Below are positions 20,900 to 34,989 of a DNA stretch of 64,000 nucleotides, piece by piece; the first letter of the stretch is position 1; the number at the start of each line of letters is the position of its first letter. A program made the translations under genes and the position numbers. The notes beneath the pieces were generated by a model. That model saw only the letters and a list, made by a program, of their open reading frames with translations, was not told the origin of the DNA and ran no database searches. This DNA comes from Hevea brasiliensis (taxonomy: Eukaryota > Streptophyta > Magnoliopsida > Malpighiales > Euphorbiaceae), in assembly GCF_030052815.1 (NCBI RefSeq), contig NC_079504.1:82883309-82947308 (forward strand), read 5' to 3'.

Positions 20900-22630
20900 C
20901 AACGGGTTTGAGGTAACATTGGGGAGGGAACCATTTCCCTCAATCTTCAACCACCCATTCCGGATTAAAACGTGCACTCTCCCTCTGAGTGCCCCGCAGT
21001 TATCAGTTGAATGCCCTTGTGCCCCTCCATGATATTCACAACGGGCAGTGGCATCATACCACCTGGGGTATGGTGGCTGAATTGGGTCTAGGGGAACTGG
21101 TACAATCTGGTTTATACCGACGAGGTATCGGTATATTTCACTGAGTGGGAGGGGAAGGGGTGGATCAGGGTTTCTTGGTGGTCTAAAATTATTTTGAGGT
21201 GGCCTAGGTTGGGTAGGTGGAGCAAGTGGTCTGGGTTGGTAATTTGTAGGTGGGTATTATGGGCGCGGGTGTGGATAATTTGGAAAAGGAGGTGGAATTT
21301 TTGCAACTGTTTGGCCATGAGGGGGAGGACATGGCCGATAGTTATTTTGGGGAAATGGGGAGTAATTATTTTGACAGGTGATGGAATGCACATCACCCTC
21401 CTTCTTTTTGCCAAAACTGGTAGTTTTCTTCGCAGGATTCTCAGTCAACTCCTGCAGCCGTCCCATCCTTAAATTAGCTTCTATCCTTTCACCTGCTTGG
21501 ATGATGTCAGAGAAGCTATTGGAGGTATTCCCAATCATCAAGTTGAAGTAAGGAGCCTTCAGTGTTTCGATGAATAGGGAGTAGAGTTCATTGTCGGTCA
21601 CCGGAGGATATACTTCTGCAGCCTTCTCCCTCCATCTTTGGGCATACTCTTTGAAGCTTTCCCTGTCCCTCTGCACCAAGTTTTGGAGATCTCTCCTCGT
21701 GGGGGCCACATCACAGTTAAATTTGTACTGTTTTAAGAATGCATCAGCTAAATCCTTCCAGGAGCGCAGTTTGCTTCTATCCAACTGAATGCACCATCTC
21801 AGGGCTGCTCTGGAAAGGCTCTCATGAAAGAAGTGGACGAGAAGTCTGTCATCTTCCGTCAAGGCAGACATTTTGGCAATGCAGGTTGCCAGGTGAATGC
21901 GGGGATCTGAGTTCCCGGTGTACTTGTCGAAATCCGGGACTTTGAATTTGGGTGGCACCACCACATCTGGCACCAATCTCAGTGACGCCACATCAACTGA
22001 ATCATACATGTTCAGTCCCTCTATTGCTCTCAATCTTTCCTCTAAAGCAGACAGCTTCTCATTTTCCCTGGCCTTACTTTCTCGTCCTACTGCAAAAGAT
22101 ACTCCCCCAGCTGGGAAATGAGGGGTGGAGTGAACCGGAGGGATCAGTATTGAAGGGTATGGGTCGGCATTTGAGATAGCCGGGTAATGGGAGAAAGGTA
22201 GGTCATTATTTATAGTAGCCAGATTGACAGTGATTGTTGGATCCGGGATAGGTGACTGAAAGGTGAAGGAAGTTGAAGCTTGATGCGAATCATTTGTTGT
22301 AGGTGGTGGGGGAGGTAATGGTAGGTTAGGTTCTGAAGTGGGTTTATTTTGGGACATCTCCCTCATTAGTCTCATAAGTTATGAGACCTGATCCTTCAAT
22401 TCGGAAACCTATCCTTGTAGATTCTGTACTTGCTCTTGATCTTCCATTATCTTCTTTGTTTGGGATCTTGTTAAGTACACTCGCTTGGGTTGAACCGTGT
22501 GCTTGGTCAGACTTGCCTTGTTTGAAGCAATGTTTGATTTTCCGTAGGGAAATAAATAAAAGCTTTTAGTAAATTTTGAATTTCGTAAAAAAATTAAAGG
22601 TCCTGGTTCGGACAAAGGATACAGTGGCAT
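20900..22630 (-). pseudogene. Ogre-like gag (capsid/nucleocapsid)
   Basis: Structural protein forming the virus-like particle. One reading frame runs from 22630, interrupted by TAG (about 22398-22400) and TAA (about 22377-22379), then 22375-21257, a further TAA, and on to about 20900. The conserved plant gag core includes KVPDFDKYTGNSDPRIHL, ALRWCIQLD, 'SWKDLADAFLKQYKFN' and RRDLQNLVQRDRESFKEY. It is followed by a proline-rich stretch and a knuckle-like CEYHGGAQGHSTDNC near 21040-20999. All three stops can be read as CAG or CAA changed to TAG or TAA, consistent with decay of methylated cytosine. Confidence 0.9.
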
Positions 22631-22876
22631 TCGGGAGCCAAAAATGAAATCTGCAGAAGGATGGTTGCATCAATTTTATCATGGCATCATTCGATAGTCT
22701 GACTGTGAATGACTGGATTGAATGTGCATTTATGATGCCTGTTCATATGGCACATCCAATTTTTCACATAACCCTAGCGAGAGGGTTCGTACGGGAGTTA
22801 TACTATTCATTCACAATTTTGCTAAACAATGGCCCAAAAAGTTTTCCATTAACTGAATATTTATACACAGCATTCT

Positions 22877-24750
22877 TTACATTGGCCTAGGCTCAGGGAG
22901 GCTCTTTATAATGAGATGACATTTTCTGAGATATTCGTATAACCTTTCTTCTTGTTTGGCAGGGTCGAATGCTTTTAGAGCATACTCGGATTCGGGAAGG
23001 AGTTCTTGTTTTCCCTGTGCTATCATTCTCTCCAGCTGGTTAACATTCTCTTTCAGCTCTTGATAGAGAGCAAATTTGTCTATCTTTCTCCTTTCTTTCC
23101 TTAGCACATTCTTTCAGGATATCGTTGATGAGCAGTGCCTGTTCCTTCAATTCAAGCTTCTTCTTTTTGTTTTCTTGTTTATACTCTTCTATGAGTATCT
23201 CTTGGTATTTCATTTTTTCCTGAAGCTTATTATTCTGCATTTCTACTTCCCTTACCACAGCTTGGAGAGAGCCTTTTTCCTCTTCCCACCATGCCTCTTT
23301 TTCTTCAAAGCTCATCTTTTTGACCCTTGCCTCTTCCCTGAGTCTTCTCACTTTTCTTTTAAGATTCTACTATTGATCCTCCAACTGTTTTATTTGTTCT
23401 TGCAGTTGCGAGTTCTCAATGTTTGCCTTTTGTAGTGAGTCAGCCAGATGATTATTAGTTTCCTCTGATAGGACATTTTGGCGAGGGTTGCTGTCTTCGC
23501 ATTTTGTTGAATTTGTAGTTAAGTGTTCCTGGTCCCTGTCAGCCCTCCATTTAAGATAATCGCCCGTGGCACTCGGACCTTTAGGCGACCTCTTCATCAG
23601 AGTGATGTTTTCCCAAGATTTGCGAGCTATCTTCAACCCTTCCTCTTCCTCAAGCTCATGGTAGAAATGACCTTGATGGTATCCTTCAATGTTGATTCTG
23701 GATTGTGTTGAGCCGAATTGCCTCATTACTAAGGTCGGAGTGTAACTTGTGTACCCAGTCACTCAGATTAGGGATACTGATTGATTGTTCCTCGTGCTGA
23801 TCAAAATGGATTGACTCGACGTCCACAGCTTCGTCCAGCAGTAGTCATGGCTATTGAAGCCCAAAATCCGCTCTTGCCACTGTGGCTCATTCTTCGGGCT
23901 GATTACTAATCGGGTCATCTTCTCAATGAGAGGCTGGTCAAGATACCAAGTTAATCCCTTCATCTCCACAGGACACATATGACTAATAACCCAAAGGTGC
24001 AACAACTGGGAACAACACTTAATGGACCCCTTGCCTTGCTGTCTGCAGTAAGTGAGGGTTAAGAAAGTCTCAGCAAGTATTGCAAGTACTGGGTTGACTT
24101 TCTGTTTCTCTACTACCCAGAACATTTCCACAACACCGCAGGTTATCATTCCGGAAGGTCCAGGGAACAAGATCAAGCCGTAAATTGCTAAAGCGATCCT
24201 CAATGAAGCTTGATCCCACTGTTGATCTTGGATGCATTGCTCCAACCCTTTCTTGAGGTAAGTCCAATACCATCCATGCGTGTTTCCTTTAACGGTTTCT
24301 CTCGCCTTTGCTTCTTCTGGTGGGATCCCCAGCATATGTGCAAGCCGTTTCCAGGTCAGCCTATGTTCGAGGTGCAGGTAAATCCGATTCTGCGCCGCAT
24401 AAGGGATTTCTAGTGGGAGCAGTGTCGATGTCATTAAAAGAGAACACTCCAAACTTAGGGTTCCAAATTGACAACATGGCCTTCAGTGCCGGGACTTGAA
24501 CTTTAACTTGCATCAAGGTTGCAATCCTCCCGTATTTCTTCTCAAATTGTGCTTTGACCTGATCGGGAAACAACTTCCAACCATTGGCTAGACCCTCGAG
24601 ACTGTTCATCCTGACTTCAATCTTGCTCAGGTCTAATGGGGGTAATGAGCTAGTATATCTTTGTAGGGGTACTGAGCAATTTTTGGGCCACGGTTTAGCA
24701 TTTTGTTCTGATTTAAGAACTTCTTCTACCGACTGACTCGAGGATGCCAT
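22877..24750 (-). pseudogene. Ogre ORF1 (DUF7745-like plus coiled coil)
   Basis: The extra ORF located between the 5' leader and gag that defines Ogre-type elements; its function is unknown. The N-terminal part (from the ATG at 24750) has 'LPPLDLSKIEVRMNSL' and FEKKYGRIATLMQV. After a frame change near 24400 come 'WKRLAHMLGIPPEEAKARE', 'ALAIYGLILFPGPSGMI', NPVLAILAETFLTL and 'LLHLWVISHM', typical of the plant DUF7745 family. The last third (23700-22877) is a long Lys/Glu-rich coiled coil (KEAWWEEEKGSLQAVVREVE) broken by stops and frame shifts. The ATG at 24750 is chosen because it opens the longest conserved frame after the leader. Confidence 0.8.
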
Positions 24751-25592
24751 GTTAAAAATGATGATTATCCTTTTACAGACCTTATTTCGGTGATGCCTGC
24801 GGGAAAGACTTGTTAGCAGGATAAATTCAGGTAATCTTGAATTATACTATTGGCAGAGTGACACCTGCACATTTATCAAAGTAGGAAAATGTGTAGGTTT
24901 TCTTAACAGTATGATTCAAGATTACCTTTAAAAATAAGAACAAAATAAAATAAACAGAATAGGGTAAGAGTAAGTATGCCCTTTTTGTCCTAAAGTAAAG
25001 GAAAGTCCTAATACCGGCTGGGTGCTACCTAATCGGACAGTTCTATCTTACAAGGTAGCTTGCTACGGCTTCCAACTATCGTGATAGTTTAGCTCAAGGT
25101 CTAATTTTCTAAAAGCCACAGGTTCCCAAATTGCCCCCATCAGAACAAGAGCCCCATTCTATCCCCACGACATCCGGAAAATTCCACGGGTATCACAGTG
25201 AATAGAACGAGTTTCAATTTGAGCAGAAGCCTTCACGGATACTAACGGGATAAAACCCACGGGTACCGCTACATGACTCCCTCCTACTTTCCTAAAAGGG
25301 TAAGAAAGCCTGGGTATAAGGCTGAAGTGTGTGAGGACATCGTGTGAGTGCTCAATATGTGAAGGGACACCTTTACCTCTTCCCAACTCAGGGGGATTTT
25401 TATTTTTCCCTTTTTCCTTTTAAATGAAGAACACTGTAGAAAGTAAAACAAGCAAGACAAGCAAAATGGTTAGCAGGGATAACAATAATTAACGTACAGC
25501 ATTTTGCGGAGTAAGCCTACCTAACTATGATTTGATCGCAAAATTAAATCTACCTTTGGACCTCTAGACCGAGGTTAAGTTTTATGTCCTTT
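24751..25592 (-). other. Ogre-like 5' untranslated leader
   Basis: Noncoding, about 840 bases between the primer-binding site and ORF1. The short open frame at 25159-25386 has no recognisable features. The leader would carry packaging signals, but none can be identified by eye. Confidence 0.7.
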
Positions 25593-25609
25593 CCCCAGTG
25601 GAGTCGCCA
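25593..25609 (-). other. Primer-binding site of the Ogre-like element
   Basis: TGGCGACTCCACTGGGG on the minus strand, three bases after the LTR end. The TGG start and position fit a tRNA 3'-end complement. Ogre elements are reported to use tRNA-Arg, but I could not check the match to a tRNA here. Confidence 0.75.
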
Positions 25610-26027
25610 AGCTGTCGCAAGGTGTTTTGCGATCGCCTGGACGAACACTCACCGAAGAGGGAAGAGTGAGGAGTCGCCACTTTAATTTTGAGGGAAATTA
25701 AAGAAAACCATTTGTGAAAGTAAATTAAAATGAAACCACTTCAAAAACAGAGATTCTAGGTTCAGGGTCCATGAACGGGTGGGGAAGGTGTTAGGCACCC
25801 CACCTCGTCCCTCAACGAGGGTAAGCAGATTTAACTTCATGTTCTTCATAGTTAGGAGGGTTTGAATGGAAATGTTAATCCTTTTTTACCGAAAGGAATG
25901 TTTGATTTTTCACTAATCCGGGTTACCCAGATACATAAGTAAATGAGATGACCTTAGTGAGTTGCGGTTGCGTATTAATTTTATTTCAGGGGGAATCGTC
26001 TTACGTATTTGTTGAAATTTAATTTGG

Positions 26028-26640
26028 GAATCGGATAAGAACTCTCTTCCGATCTCCTTTAAATATTTATTAAAATTTTTAAGCTTGAGAATCGGATAAG
26101 AACTCTCCTCTGATCTCTTTTTACATGTTTATTAAAAAATTTTAAGCTTGAGAATTGGATAAGAACTCTCCTCCGATCTCCTTTTTAAATATTTATTAAA
26201 ATTTTTAAGCTTGAGAATCGGATAAGAACTCTCCTCCGATCTCCTTTTTAAATATTTATTAAAAATTTTAAGCTTGAGAATCGGATAAGAACTCTCCTCC
26301 GATCTCCATTTTAAATATTTATTAAAATTTTTAAGCTTGAGAATCGGATAAGAACTCTCCTCCGATCTCCATTTTAAATATTTATTAAAAATGTTTAAGG
26401 GGAAACCGGATAAGAACTCTCCTCCGATCTCCTTTTAAATATTTATTAAAATTTTTAAGTGGAAACCGGATAAGAACTCTCCTTCTATCTCCTTTTAAGT
26501 ATTTATTAAAAAATTTTAAGTGGAAATCGGATAAGAACTCTCCTCCGATCTCCTTTTAAATATTTATTAAAATTTTAAATGGAAATCGAATAAGAACTCT
26601 CCTCCGATCTCCTTTTAATAGGGATCGGATAAGGACTTTT
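26028..26640. repeat. ~62-bp minisatellite in 5' LTR, 10 units plus a terminal variant
   Basis: Same unit as at 7787-8215 (GGATAAGAACTCTCC then CCGATCTCC and an AT-rich tail), with three more units. Units 7-10 have a GGAAACC or GGAAATC start, marking local duplication. Confidence 0.95.
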
Positions 26641-29240
26641 CCGATCTCTCGAAACTTGATTACAGCTACCCGTCACGAAATCCTAGAACTAAGGGTTTTG
26701 GCATTTAAAGATGCAGGAGCTCGGAATAAGGCTTCTTTTAACTCATTGGTACCTTGTAACTAGTCAGGAGATACCAAACTGAATTTTCTGACCTTCCTAT
26801 GTGATCGCCTTACCAGTACCTTTTGATACCCGATCTATCCCATTTATCTATTTTAAAGTTCGGTTTTACTCTGCCTTGTGTTGTCTTACTCAATTATCTT
26901 TTGCATTATTCTAGTGATTCGGCCTTACTATTTTCCCGACTCATTGTTTAGACCTTTTATTATTTTTAAAGAAACCCTTAAGATACGGTTACCTACATTT
27001 TACCCGACCCCTTATACATTACTCAAGACTAGAAGATTTGCATTCAGAAATAACAAAGATTAATAAAAAGAATGGACTGATTAACAAAGGAGTAAACCCG
27101 AGAGTAATCTTGTGGTATTCTTTAGCGCAATATAAACTTAAAAAAAAAAAGAGGAAATACGAAAAATGAAAACGAGCACTTAATAAAATGGCAATACGAG
27201 CACTCACCTGTAGGGAGCCAAATCTACTAAACTAAGTATTAAATCACAAAGCTTAATAGAACTGCAGATTGGTAACCGGAAGATTAAGGTCCGCCTTGAA
27301 ACGAAGGATGCTTCGCTGAAGTGCAATCGGGTCAAAATAACACCCGAGTTTAAATGAGGTTGAGCCTGGACAATGGGAGTGGAACTAAATAAAACAAAGA
27401 GCTGAAAATGAGAGCACCACAGGATAATTAACGAACTGAAAATAGAGAGTTTCAGTATTTAAGAATCCCTTTTGCAAGAAAATACTTTAGAAAACTGGTT
27501 TCAAAAGTTTTTCTTATGAATGCTAAAAAAATCAGAATAACTAACTGAATTAAGTTTCAGAGTTCTTCCACTATAGTCACTGCCCTTTTTCTTTCGTCCT
27601 CCTTGAAAAGTTTTTCATGCAGGTATTTATAGGAACCGAGTGCTCCCCATGAAGGGTCAAGATCTGTTTTGGGGGAGATGGAGGGTTAAGATTTTGAAAG
27701 ACATGATCTAAGGGCTCAGGAATTAAAGAGAATCAGAATGGACGACTGGGATCCCTTCCGGAGTATTTGTCCTTTTCTCTCTTCTAATCTGATGGCCCAA
27801 AATTTCTTGTCAAGAGCGATCTGAGGGTTAGGAGTGAAAGGCGCTGATCTTGTCATTTTTCTTCTTCGATCTGAGAGCTCCGAGCTCGTCCTTACAAGTA
27901 AGATCAACGGTGGAGATTAGGATGTACAGCGTTGTCCTGACGTACTCTGGCACATGTCAGTAGTGCGAGCGATTCTGGGGCGTGCGGTTGAGATTTCACC
28001 TGCAACGCTTTAACTACCTCAGCTCTCATTATGACGATAATTGGCAGGAGCTGTCTCATTCTCTTTGTCTTCCGACCTTCCCTCCTTTCCAGTCTTTTCA
28101 ACGTGATCCTTTTCCGATCTCTCATACCGGGTTCCCCTCTCCTGACACGCTCTCTTCCGATCTTTCAAGCTGGTCTCCCTTCTACTGATTTTCACCACAC
28201 CTGTCTTCCTTTTTATTGGGTTCGGTCCAGTCAAAGCATTTATTTCCCTCAATTCCCGAGGCATCCGCTTCGTTTTCTGCTTGCAATAAATGCTCAAATT
28301 TTCCTATATATATACCTTCAATCGGAAAGCTCTACCTCACTTGACTTTCTCCCTTATTCTCTTCATTTTCCTTGTTCTAGCTGCTCCGACAACAATCCTG
28401 GACAAAATGACCGCCTTTAATCTTTTTCCGATTGTCCTCTTTGTTCCTTGCCTGAAAATTTACGATCCCGGTGATTGAAAAATTATGATGACCTTATCTG
28501 ATGACAGTGAGAAAACTGGACTAATTAACCGATCTGGATCGAGGACCTCGATCATGCCAATCTCGAATCGTTCGCCCGATATGATCGGCGAACTGGTTTC
28601 GGGGAAGAAGACTGCTAATATTCCCCTCAACACCGGCGACTGCTCTTTGGCGTTCACCTGGCTCCTCTTCACACTGGGTGTTCCGACAATGCCGCTGAAG
28701 CGGTAACTTTGATGACGACCTCTCTCATTCTCATGAGAGTCATAGTCCCCCCAGCCGGTCTCCTGGTCAAACACATCTTTTGACTCAGCCACGAGACTAG
28801 GCTTTGACATAGGCCTTTTAGATAGGATGTTCCACCGGTCTCTAAAGATCGCCCTTATGATGTAATTAGACCTTTAATGTAATCCGATCTTAGAGATCAC
28901 CCAAATAATGTAATTAGACCTTTAATGTAATCCGATCTCCAGAGATCGCCCAAATGATGTAATCAGATCTTTTCGAAAATAAAATTTATTTTGACAACTG
29001 TTGTTTTATTATTATTGCATTGATTATTTACCAATCTCTGAAGTATTTATCCGATTCGACTCTTAATTTGAATGACACTTATCCGATCCGTAATTCAAAA
29101 CACCTTAATCTGCCGCTCTATAGTTAACCGATCTCTTTATGGAATCTCCGGAATATTCGTGAGACGTGTCAAAATAGCTGGCGAGTCCCGCTATCCGATG
29201 CACTACCTGGAACATCGTGAGCATTAAATGCTCGGACGAG

Positions 29241-29249
29241 TATAAATAG
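29241..29249 (+). promoter_or_regulatory. TATA box of LTR antisense gene, copy 2
   Basis: TATAAATAG, identical to copy 1 and 163 bases before the ATG at 29404. The surrounding text (gagTATAAATAGGGGTGGGG) is conserved between the two LTRs. Confidence 0.65.
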
Positions 29250-30280
29250 GGGTGGGGTTAGCCAGTTGCTCCTTTATGTCATTTTCAGTCTCTCGCAAAC
29301 AACTTCCAAATTCTCTCGTTTTCTCAAGTTCCTCCGACACCGATCAAGCTCCAGTAAGGGTTTTGATCTTTCTTTTAGTTTAAATTTTCTGTTTCCCTTG
29401 AAAATGAGCGATGTCGAGGGTCAGAGAGCAATAAGCCCCCCTTCCATTCAGTTCTCCTGGTCGTCCGATGAGGTAGAGGTGGTCGGACCAAGCGCGCAGC
29501 CTGAACTTCCTATGGTCTCCGTTCCATCTTGGGGACAACCAGCACCATCAAGGCATGTGCCTTCTTCGGGGAGGGAAAATCTTCCCATGGACGAGCTGCC
29601 ATCAATCTTGCAAGAAACTGACCTGCAGTCGTTCAGCCAGGAGTACAACATCCGGCCTGATTCCTACGAATTGATTAAGTGTCATGGCGATCTTCGTGCC
29701 GATCACTTCTTCGAGGAGAACGATATGATCGTGGTCTACGAAGAACAATTAAAGGCCGGTCTGCGGTTCCCTTTGGACGACTTCTTCAAAGAAGTTTTGA
29801 AATATCACCAAGTGTGCATCGCTCAAGTTCACCCGAACTCATGGCGAATCATGGTAGCCTTCCGAGGCCTATGCCAAGCTAAAGGACTCTGACCAACGGC
29901 TAAGGTGTTCGCTGAACTGCACCGGCTAACTCGTCGAAAGGACGACGAGTATTGGTTCTTCCAGGCGAAACCCCATTGTGGGCTTTTTACCGATCTACCT
30001 TCCTCCTTGAAGAATTGGAAGAACCGCTTCTTCATCTTGAGGAACAAAATTCCGAACGGTTTTGAGGGCTTCCCTCGGAGCTGGCTGCATCAGGGTCCCT
30101 TGCTTATGAAGCACATCGCCCTAAACAGGGAAGAGGGTGCAATGGTAATGGAGTTGAAGGAGCAGGCGTCCAGAGAAAAGTTCTCTTGTTTGGATGCAGT
30201 GACGGCTGAGCTACACCATTGGACTATGCAGCTGGTCACCGGTCAAGATCGCGGGCTTCAGCTCTTTGATCTCAGCATCG

Positions 30281-30341
30281 GTATTTTCCATATCTCAGAT
30301 CTTTGGACCTTAGCGATCTCACTGACCTCTTCTTTGTGCAG
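30281..30341 (+). other. 61-bp intron of LTR antisense gene (copy 2, intact sites)
   Basis: It starts GTATTTTCC and ends TTTGTGCAG. Removing it keeps the frame (codon split after the first base, ATC-G|GT-ATG). AT content is higher than in the flanking exons, as in plant introns. Confidence 0.7.
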
Positions 30342-32928
30342 GTATGGCAAGCGACGAAGCCTCTAAGGAGAGCCGGAAGCAGAAGAGAGAGATCTCCCGG
30401 AAGGTACGGGAGATGAAGCGTTTCGAGCTGCTTCAAACACCTGGTCATGAGCCCGGGGAAATACAGGAAGGCTCGTCTCAACCTTCTGAGCCTCCGGTCA
30501 TAGAAGTGGTCCGATCTCCTCCTCGCCGAGAAGAGCCGCCTCCACCTCCTCCAGTCGCTCCGAGTGCAGAAGGGGGTCCTTCCCAACCTCCTGTAAGGTC
30601 CCTTTCCCGCGGTGCCCAAGTGCTGATCCACTCGTTGGAGAAAAACCGCACGGTTCGAGAGAACCCTGGTTTCGCCAAGGTCTTGGCGTCCTCCATCTGT
30701 CTTCGAGAAGATCGGGATAGGCTGTCTCCGGATAACCTTGATGATATCTTGACCAGATCTATGAGCCTGAACGTGGAGTGTTTGGTGAACCAGCACATGG
30801 TCCGGGAGAAGGCTCATCGCTGTTAGTAGTATGCCCTAAAGCATATCATTTAGTATGTATCTTGTACATATTTTTATTAATAAAAGGCATTTCACGTTTC
30901 CGTTTACATAATATATTGATGTGTAATAGAAAAGGTCCATTGATATTTTGTTAGAAATATTATTCTTAAGTTGTTAAGAATATAAGTGACAATATTTCTA
31001 GCACAAAGTATCATAAATAGGTTCACAATCGAGGATACTTCATAATAAAGACATGACTTATCCAAAAAGATTGTATTCATGTTTGTTCCCAAGTTATTTA
31101 TATGAGATATAAATAAGATGGAATGGTGAGTCTCATGCCATATAACAAACATGATAGGCACTTATAAATGATAAGTAGGCCGATCCAGTGACACTTATGA
31201 CAAGCATATGGAGTTTACTCTTGTCAATATTTTGTCATAAATCAGTGCATATAATCTTTAGACCTGAGATAGCACAGTTATCTTGTATATAGGTAGTTTG
31301 AGTTTGATACTGCTTTCATATTTGTGCTGTGTATGGGTATATGGGCATGTGTTGGCTCCTACTAGTTATATATGGAGGTAGGTGTTGATCAAGATGGAAT
31401 CTGTTCCTCTAAGTAAATAGAGATAAAATCCTATGTTCATTTAATTGTTCTTGATGTTTCAAGTTCTGGCCAGACAGATAGATTTATTCGTAAAAGAGTT
31501 TCGACGAGAAAATCTTTTAATCAAGAACTGGAATTAAAAGAGAACATAATATTCATAGCAAATGGAGTTTGACATAAACCATGACTCAAATTGAGTTGGG
31601 ATTTTGTAACAAAGAGATTCTAGTGCATGGTAACATATGATTATAGGTTCATTTAAGGTAAACCTTATTACTAATTGGGTGGCCATGGCATGCTATGCTA
31701 GGTGTTAACCATGGTCTATGAGGTTCATAAAATGATTTAGAGAAATCATTTATGGTAAGAAAGAGTTTTGATGATATTAAGAGTTGATATCATGTCTCAT
31801 TGCCAATTAGTGATGAGCCTAGTAAGTCACACACATACACAAGTTATCACCTAATTAAATATGATTTAATTAATTAATTAAAGAGTTTAATTGATTAATT
31901 AAATAGGTTTGGTTTGCAATTAGTTTGCAAAGTCCCTAGCATGACTTGAAACCAAATCTAGATTATTGGATGTATAATATAAGTTAAATTTATATTTAAA
32001 GTGTTTAAATATGAATTTAATTAATGAGAAATTAATTAATAGAGATTAATTAATTAATTTATATTTTATATAAATTAATTAGAAGAAGAAAAATAATTAT
32101 TTTGGGTTGAGAACTCAAAATTAAGACACAATGGCATTTTGGTAATTTCACAGTGTGACACGTGGCACCATGAGATGGTAACACATGGGATTACACATAA
32201 GCTTGCCAAATGTTTATTTTTTTTTAATCATGTAAGATGATTGAAATCAAGATTAAATATAGGTTTGACACTTGGCACAATGTGATTGGGTCACTTAAAC
32301 TTAGAGCTAATCAAAGGGTGACATGTGGCAAGGGTTTAATGTGTTAACCTAGCTATTTAAGTGTTGTTATGAGAAAATAAAATACAACCAGCAACCACTC
32401 CTCTCCTTTGTCATGCCACTTTGAGGCTTTTCATCTATTCTTCTTCATCTCTCATCAATTCAAAGAGATTAGCCATCAATCTCTTGAATTAAGAACACTA
32501 GAAATTGTTTCTAGTGTCCTATTTACATCTCTAATCTCTTAAAATGCAGAACTTGAATTTCTAATTAATAGAAAAAGCTTTAGAAGCTGTTCAAGGTCTG
32601 CCATAGGTGTTCTTGGTGTGGACAACCTAGAGGGACAACATGTGGTGTCCTGAAGATAAATCTCAAAGGCGCAAACACGCTGCAGTGCATCAAGAGGTTA
32701 GTGTATTCGTTCTTGATTTAATCTAGGGTTCTAAAATTAATCTGATTAATTTTAAAATCTTAAATGTCAAATACAGATCCAAAAACATATTAAAAGAGTT
32801 TTAATATGTTGTTTATCATTGAAATCAAATAGATAAAAATAAATCTTGCATGATGCATATAACCCTAGGTGAAAATTTTTGAATTCAATGGTATAAACTT
32901 GTGTTTTTCACGCTTCCGTTCCTTCAAT

Positions 32929-32940
32929 TGGTATCAGAGC
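32929..32940 (+). other. Primer-binding site of Copia-1
   Basis: TGGTATCAGAGC, two bases after the 5' LTR end. This is the standard initiator tRNA-Met site of plant Copia elements. Confidence 0.9.
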
Positions 32941-33189
32941 CACTATATTTGCCATTTAGATTATTGATTATATGATTTAATTGTGTGATTTGATCATGAG
33001 ATAATTGATCCATTACTGGTTGCAATGGATGTGTGGCGGCACACATGGTGAAGCCACCATTGGTGGCGGCAACAAAGGTTCTTCAAGGTGGTGCAAGGTT
33101 TGCTTTTTAATTTACAATTATTGTATGATCTAAAAGCTCATCTTATGTCTAATTAAATTATCTAATTATAATTTTAATCACACAATTCA

Positions 33190-33530
33190 ATTATGATTCA
33201 AATCAGAATTTTAAAAATTGTTTGAATGTGATTCAAATCTGAATTTTAAAAGTTGTTTGAATGTGATTCAAATCTGAATTTTTAAAGTTGTTTGAATCAT
33301 ATTTAAATCTGATTTTTTAAAGTTGATTGAATAATATTTAGATTTGATTTTTTAAAAAATGTTTGAATGTGATTCAAATATGATTTTTTAAAAAATGTTT
33401 GAATGTGATTCAAATATGAATTTTTAAAGTTGTTTGAATGTGATTCAAATCTGAATTTTTAAATTTGTTTGAATGAGATTCAAATCTGAATTTTTAAATT
33501 TATTTGAATCATATTCAAATCTGGATTTTT
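33190..33530. repeat. Tandem ~37-bp AT-rich repeats in Copia-1 leader
   Basis: About nine copies of a unit with 'tgtttgaatgtgattcaaat' and 'ctgaatttttaaa', matching the antisense array at 6780-7115. The rest of the leader (33530-34713) is noncoding; a motif 'taatggatgtacctgagga' recurs near 34300, 34388 and 34496. Confidence 0.85.
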
Positions 33531-34713
33531 AAGTTGAATATGAGATATTCAATTTAATTTAAGTATGTATGTTTTATTTAATTGTTAAATAGTGATATGC
33601 ATGATGGATGATCATGGACTATAAAAGACCAATGTGATTGGATTTATTTCTTTTATGTTTCTTTGGGATTGTAAATTAATTAATTTATTTTAATTTATTT
33701 TGGGCATGTATTATTAAGTTTGTAATAATTTTTGGGTTGTAATTTCATTTATTTAAGTTCTTGTAAATTCGCCTTGGTATGCCAAGGATTACCATGTAAT
33801 TGGATTACAAGAAGTTCAAGGAGGTCAAGAGCATTGGTGGGACCAGTGGGAGGAATCCAAGATCAAGTGTTGATTATGTACTCCTTCAGCAACTCTTGTA
33901 AAATGAATGAATGAATGAAATGCACCTAGGAATGCTCTGATTCAATTCTTGGTGGCTCAGAATTAAATCCCTTAGAAAGCCATAATCATACCATATTTAT
34001 TACTTATCCATGAATGCATGAGATGTATGGGAATGTATGCTATTATATGATATATGCATGCTAATTGGAAAATGTGCAAAGTGAGACCTTAATAGTAATT
34101 AGAATGACCATAAAATCTTCCAAACAAATGATTAAGTTGGAAATGCTATAATTAAAGTAATTATAACATAGGCCCTCCATTGGGGCAATTATTTTAAGAA
34201 ATTTTAAATAGTTGCATAAGATGCAATTAATTTAAGAGATTTTCTTAAGAATAATTGTTAAGCATGAGATGTTGTAAATATGTAAATGGTTTAGTGGCCA
34301 ATATTGGATGTACCTGAGGACATTAAAATTATTTGCATAATTACTGGCTCAATGGGATCAACTTAACTAATGCAAGATAAGTCAATAATGGATGTACCTA
34401 AGATTTTGAGCATTAGGGGCTAGGTAAAGGATTGAACCTCACATGAGATGTGATGGGCAAGGAGTTGCTCACTTATAGTTTATTGTAATTCCAATAATGG
34501 ATGTACCTGAGGATGATCAATAGAATTATAAGAATTCAATCACCCACTAGAAATCCATCCAACTAGGATTTCCGTTTTCTACTTTGGAAGTGTAGGATTC
34601 GCTAAGTTAGTGGGAGGACCAATTTGATTAAAAGACCATAATCATTTTGGTTAATTACATGATACATTTACTAATTAATCTAGTTATTTTCTGCGGTTAA
34701 TTTTCTGATAAAA

Positions 34714-34989
34714 ATGAGCACAAAACAACCACCACCATCCAATATTCTTGCAAGCATACTTAGTCACAATAGGTTGACAGGACCTAATCTGTCTGATTGG
34801 CTAAGAAATTTGAAACTTATCCTAAACCTTGAACATATAGGATATGTTCTAGATTCAAATGTTCCTGGTCCCTTACCTCCAGAGGCCACACAAGAGGAAC
34901 ATGAAACTTTGGACAAGTGGAAGGAGCATGATATGAGAGCTAAGTGTTACATGCTTGCTTCCATGAGTAATGAGTGCTTCCATGAGTAA
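34714..34989 (+). pseudogene. Copia-1 gag, N-terminal fragment
   Basis: About 91 codons with 'ILASILSHNRLTGPNLSDWL' followed by RNLKLILNLEHIGYVLD and AKCYMLASMSNE. This is the N-terminal pattern of plant Copia gag (UBN2 or Retrotran_gag families). It stops at the deletion junction with the truncated 3' LTR. A short 'gcttccatgagtaa' repeat at 34956-34989 sits at the break. Confidence 0.85.

Noticed and set aside
32929..32940. Possible tRNA gene signal (also 39255 and 62743)
   Set aside because: Only the 12-base complement of initiator tRNA-Met is present, directly after LTR ends; these are primer-binding sites.
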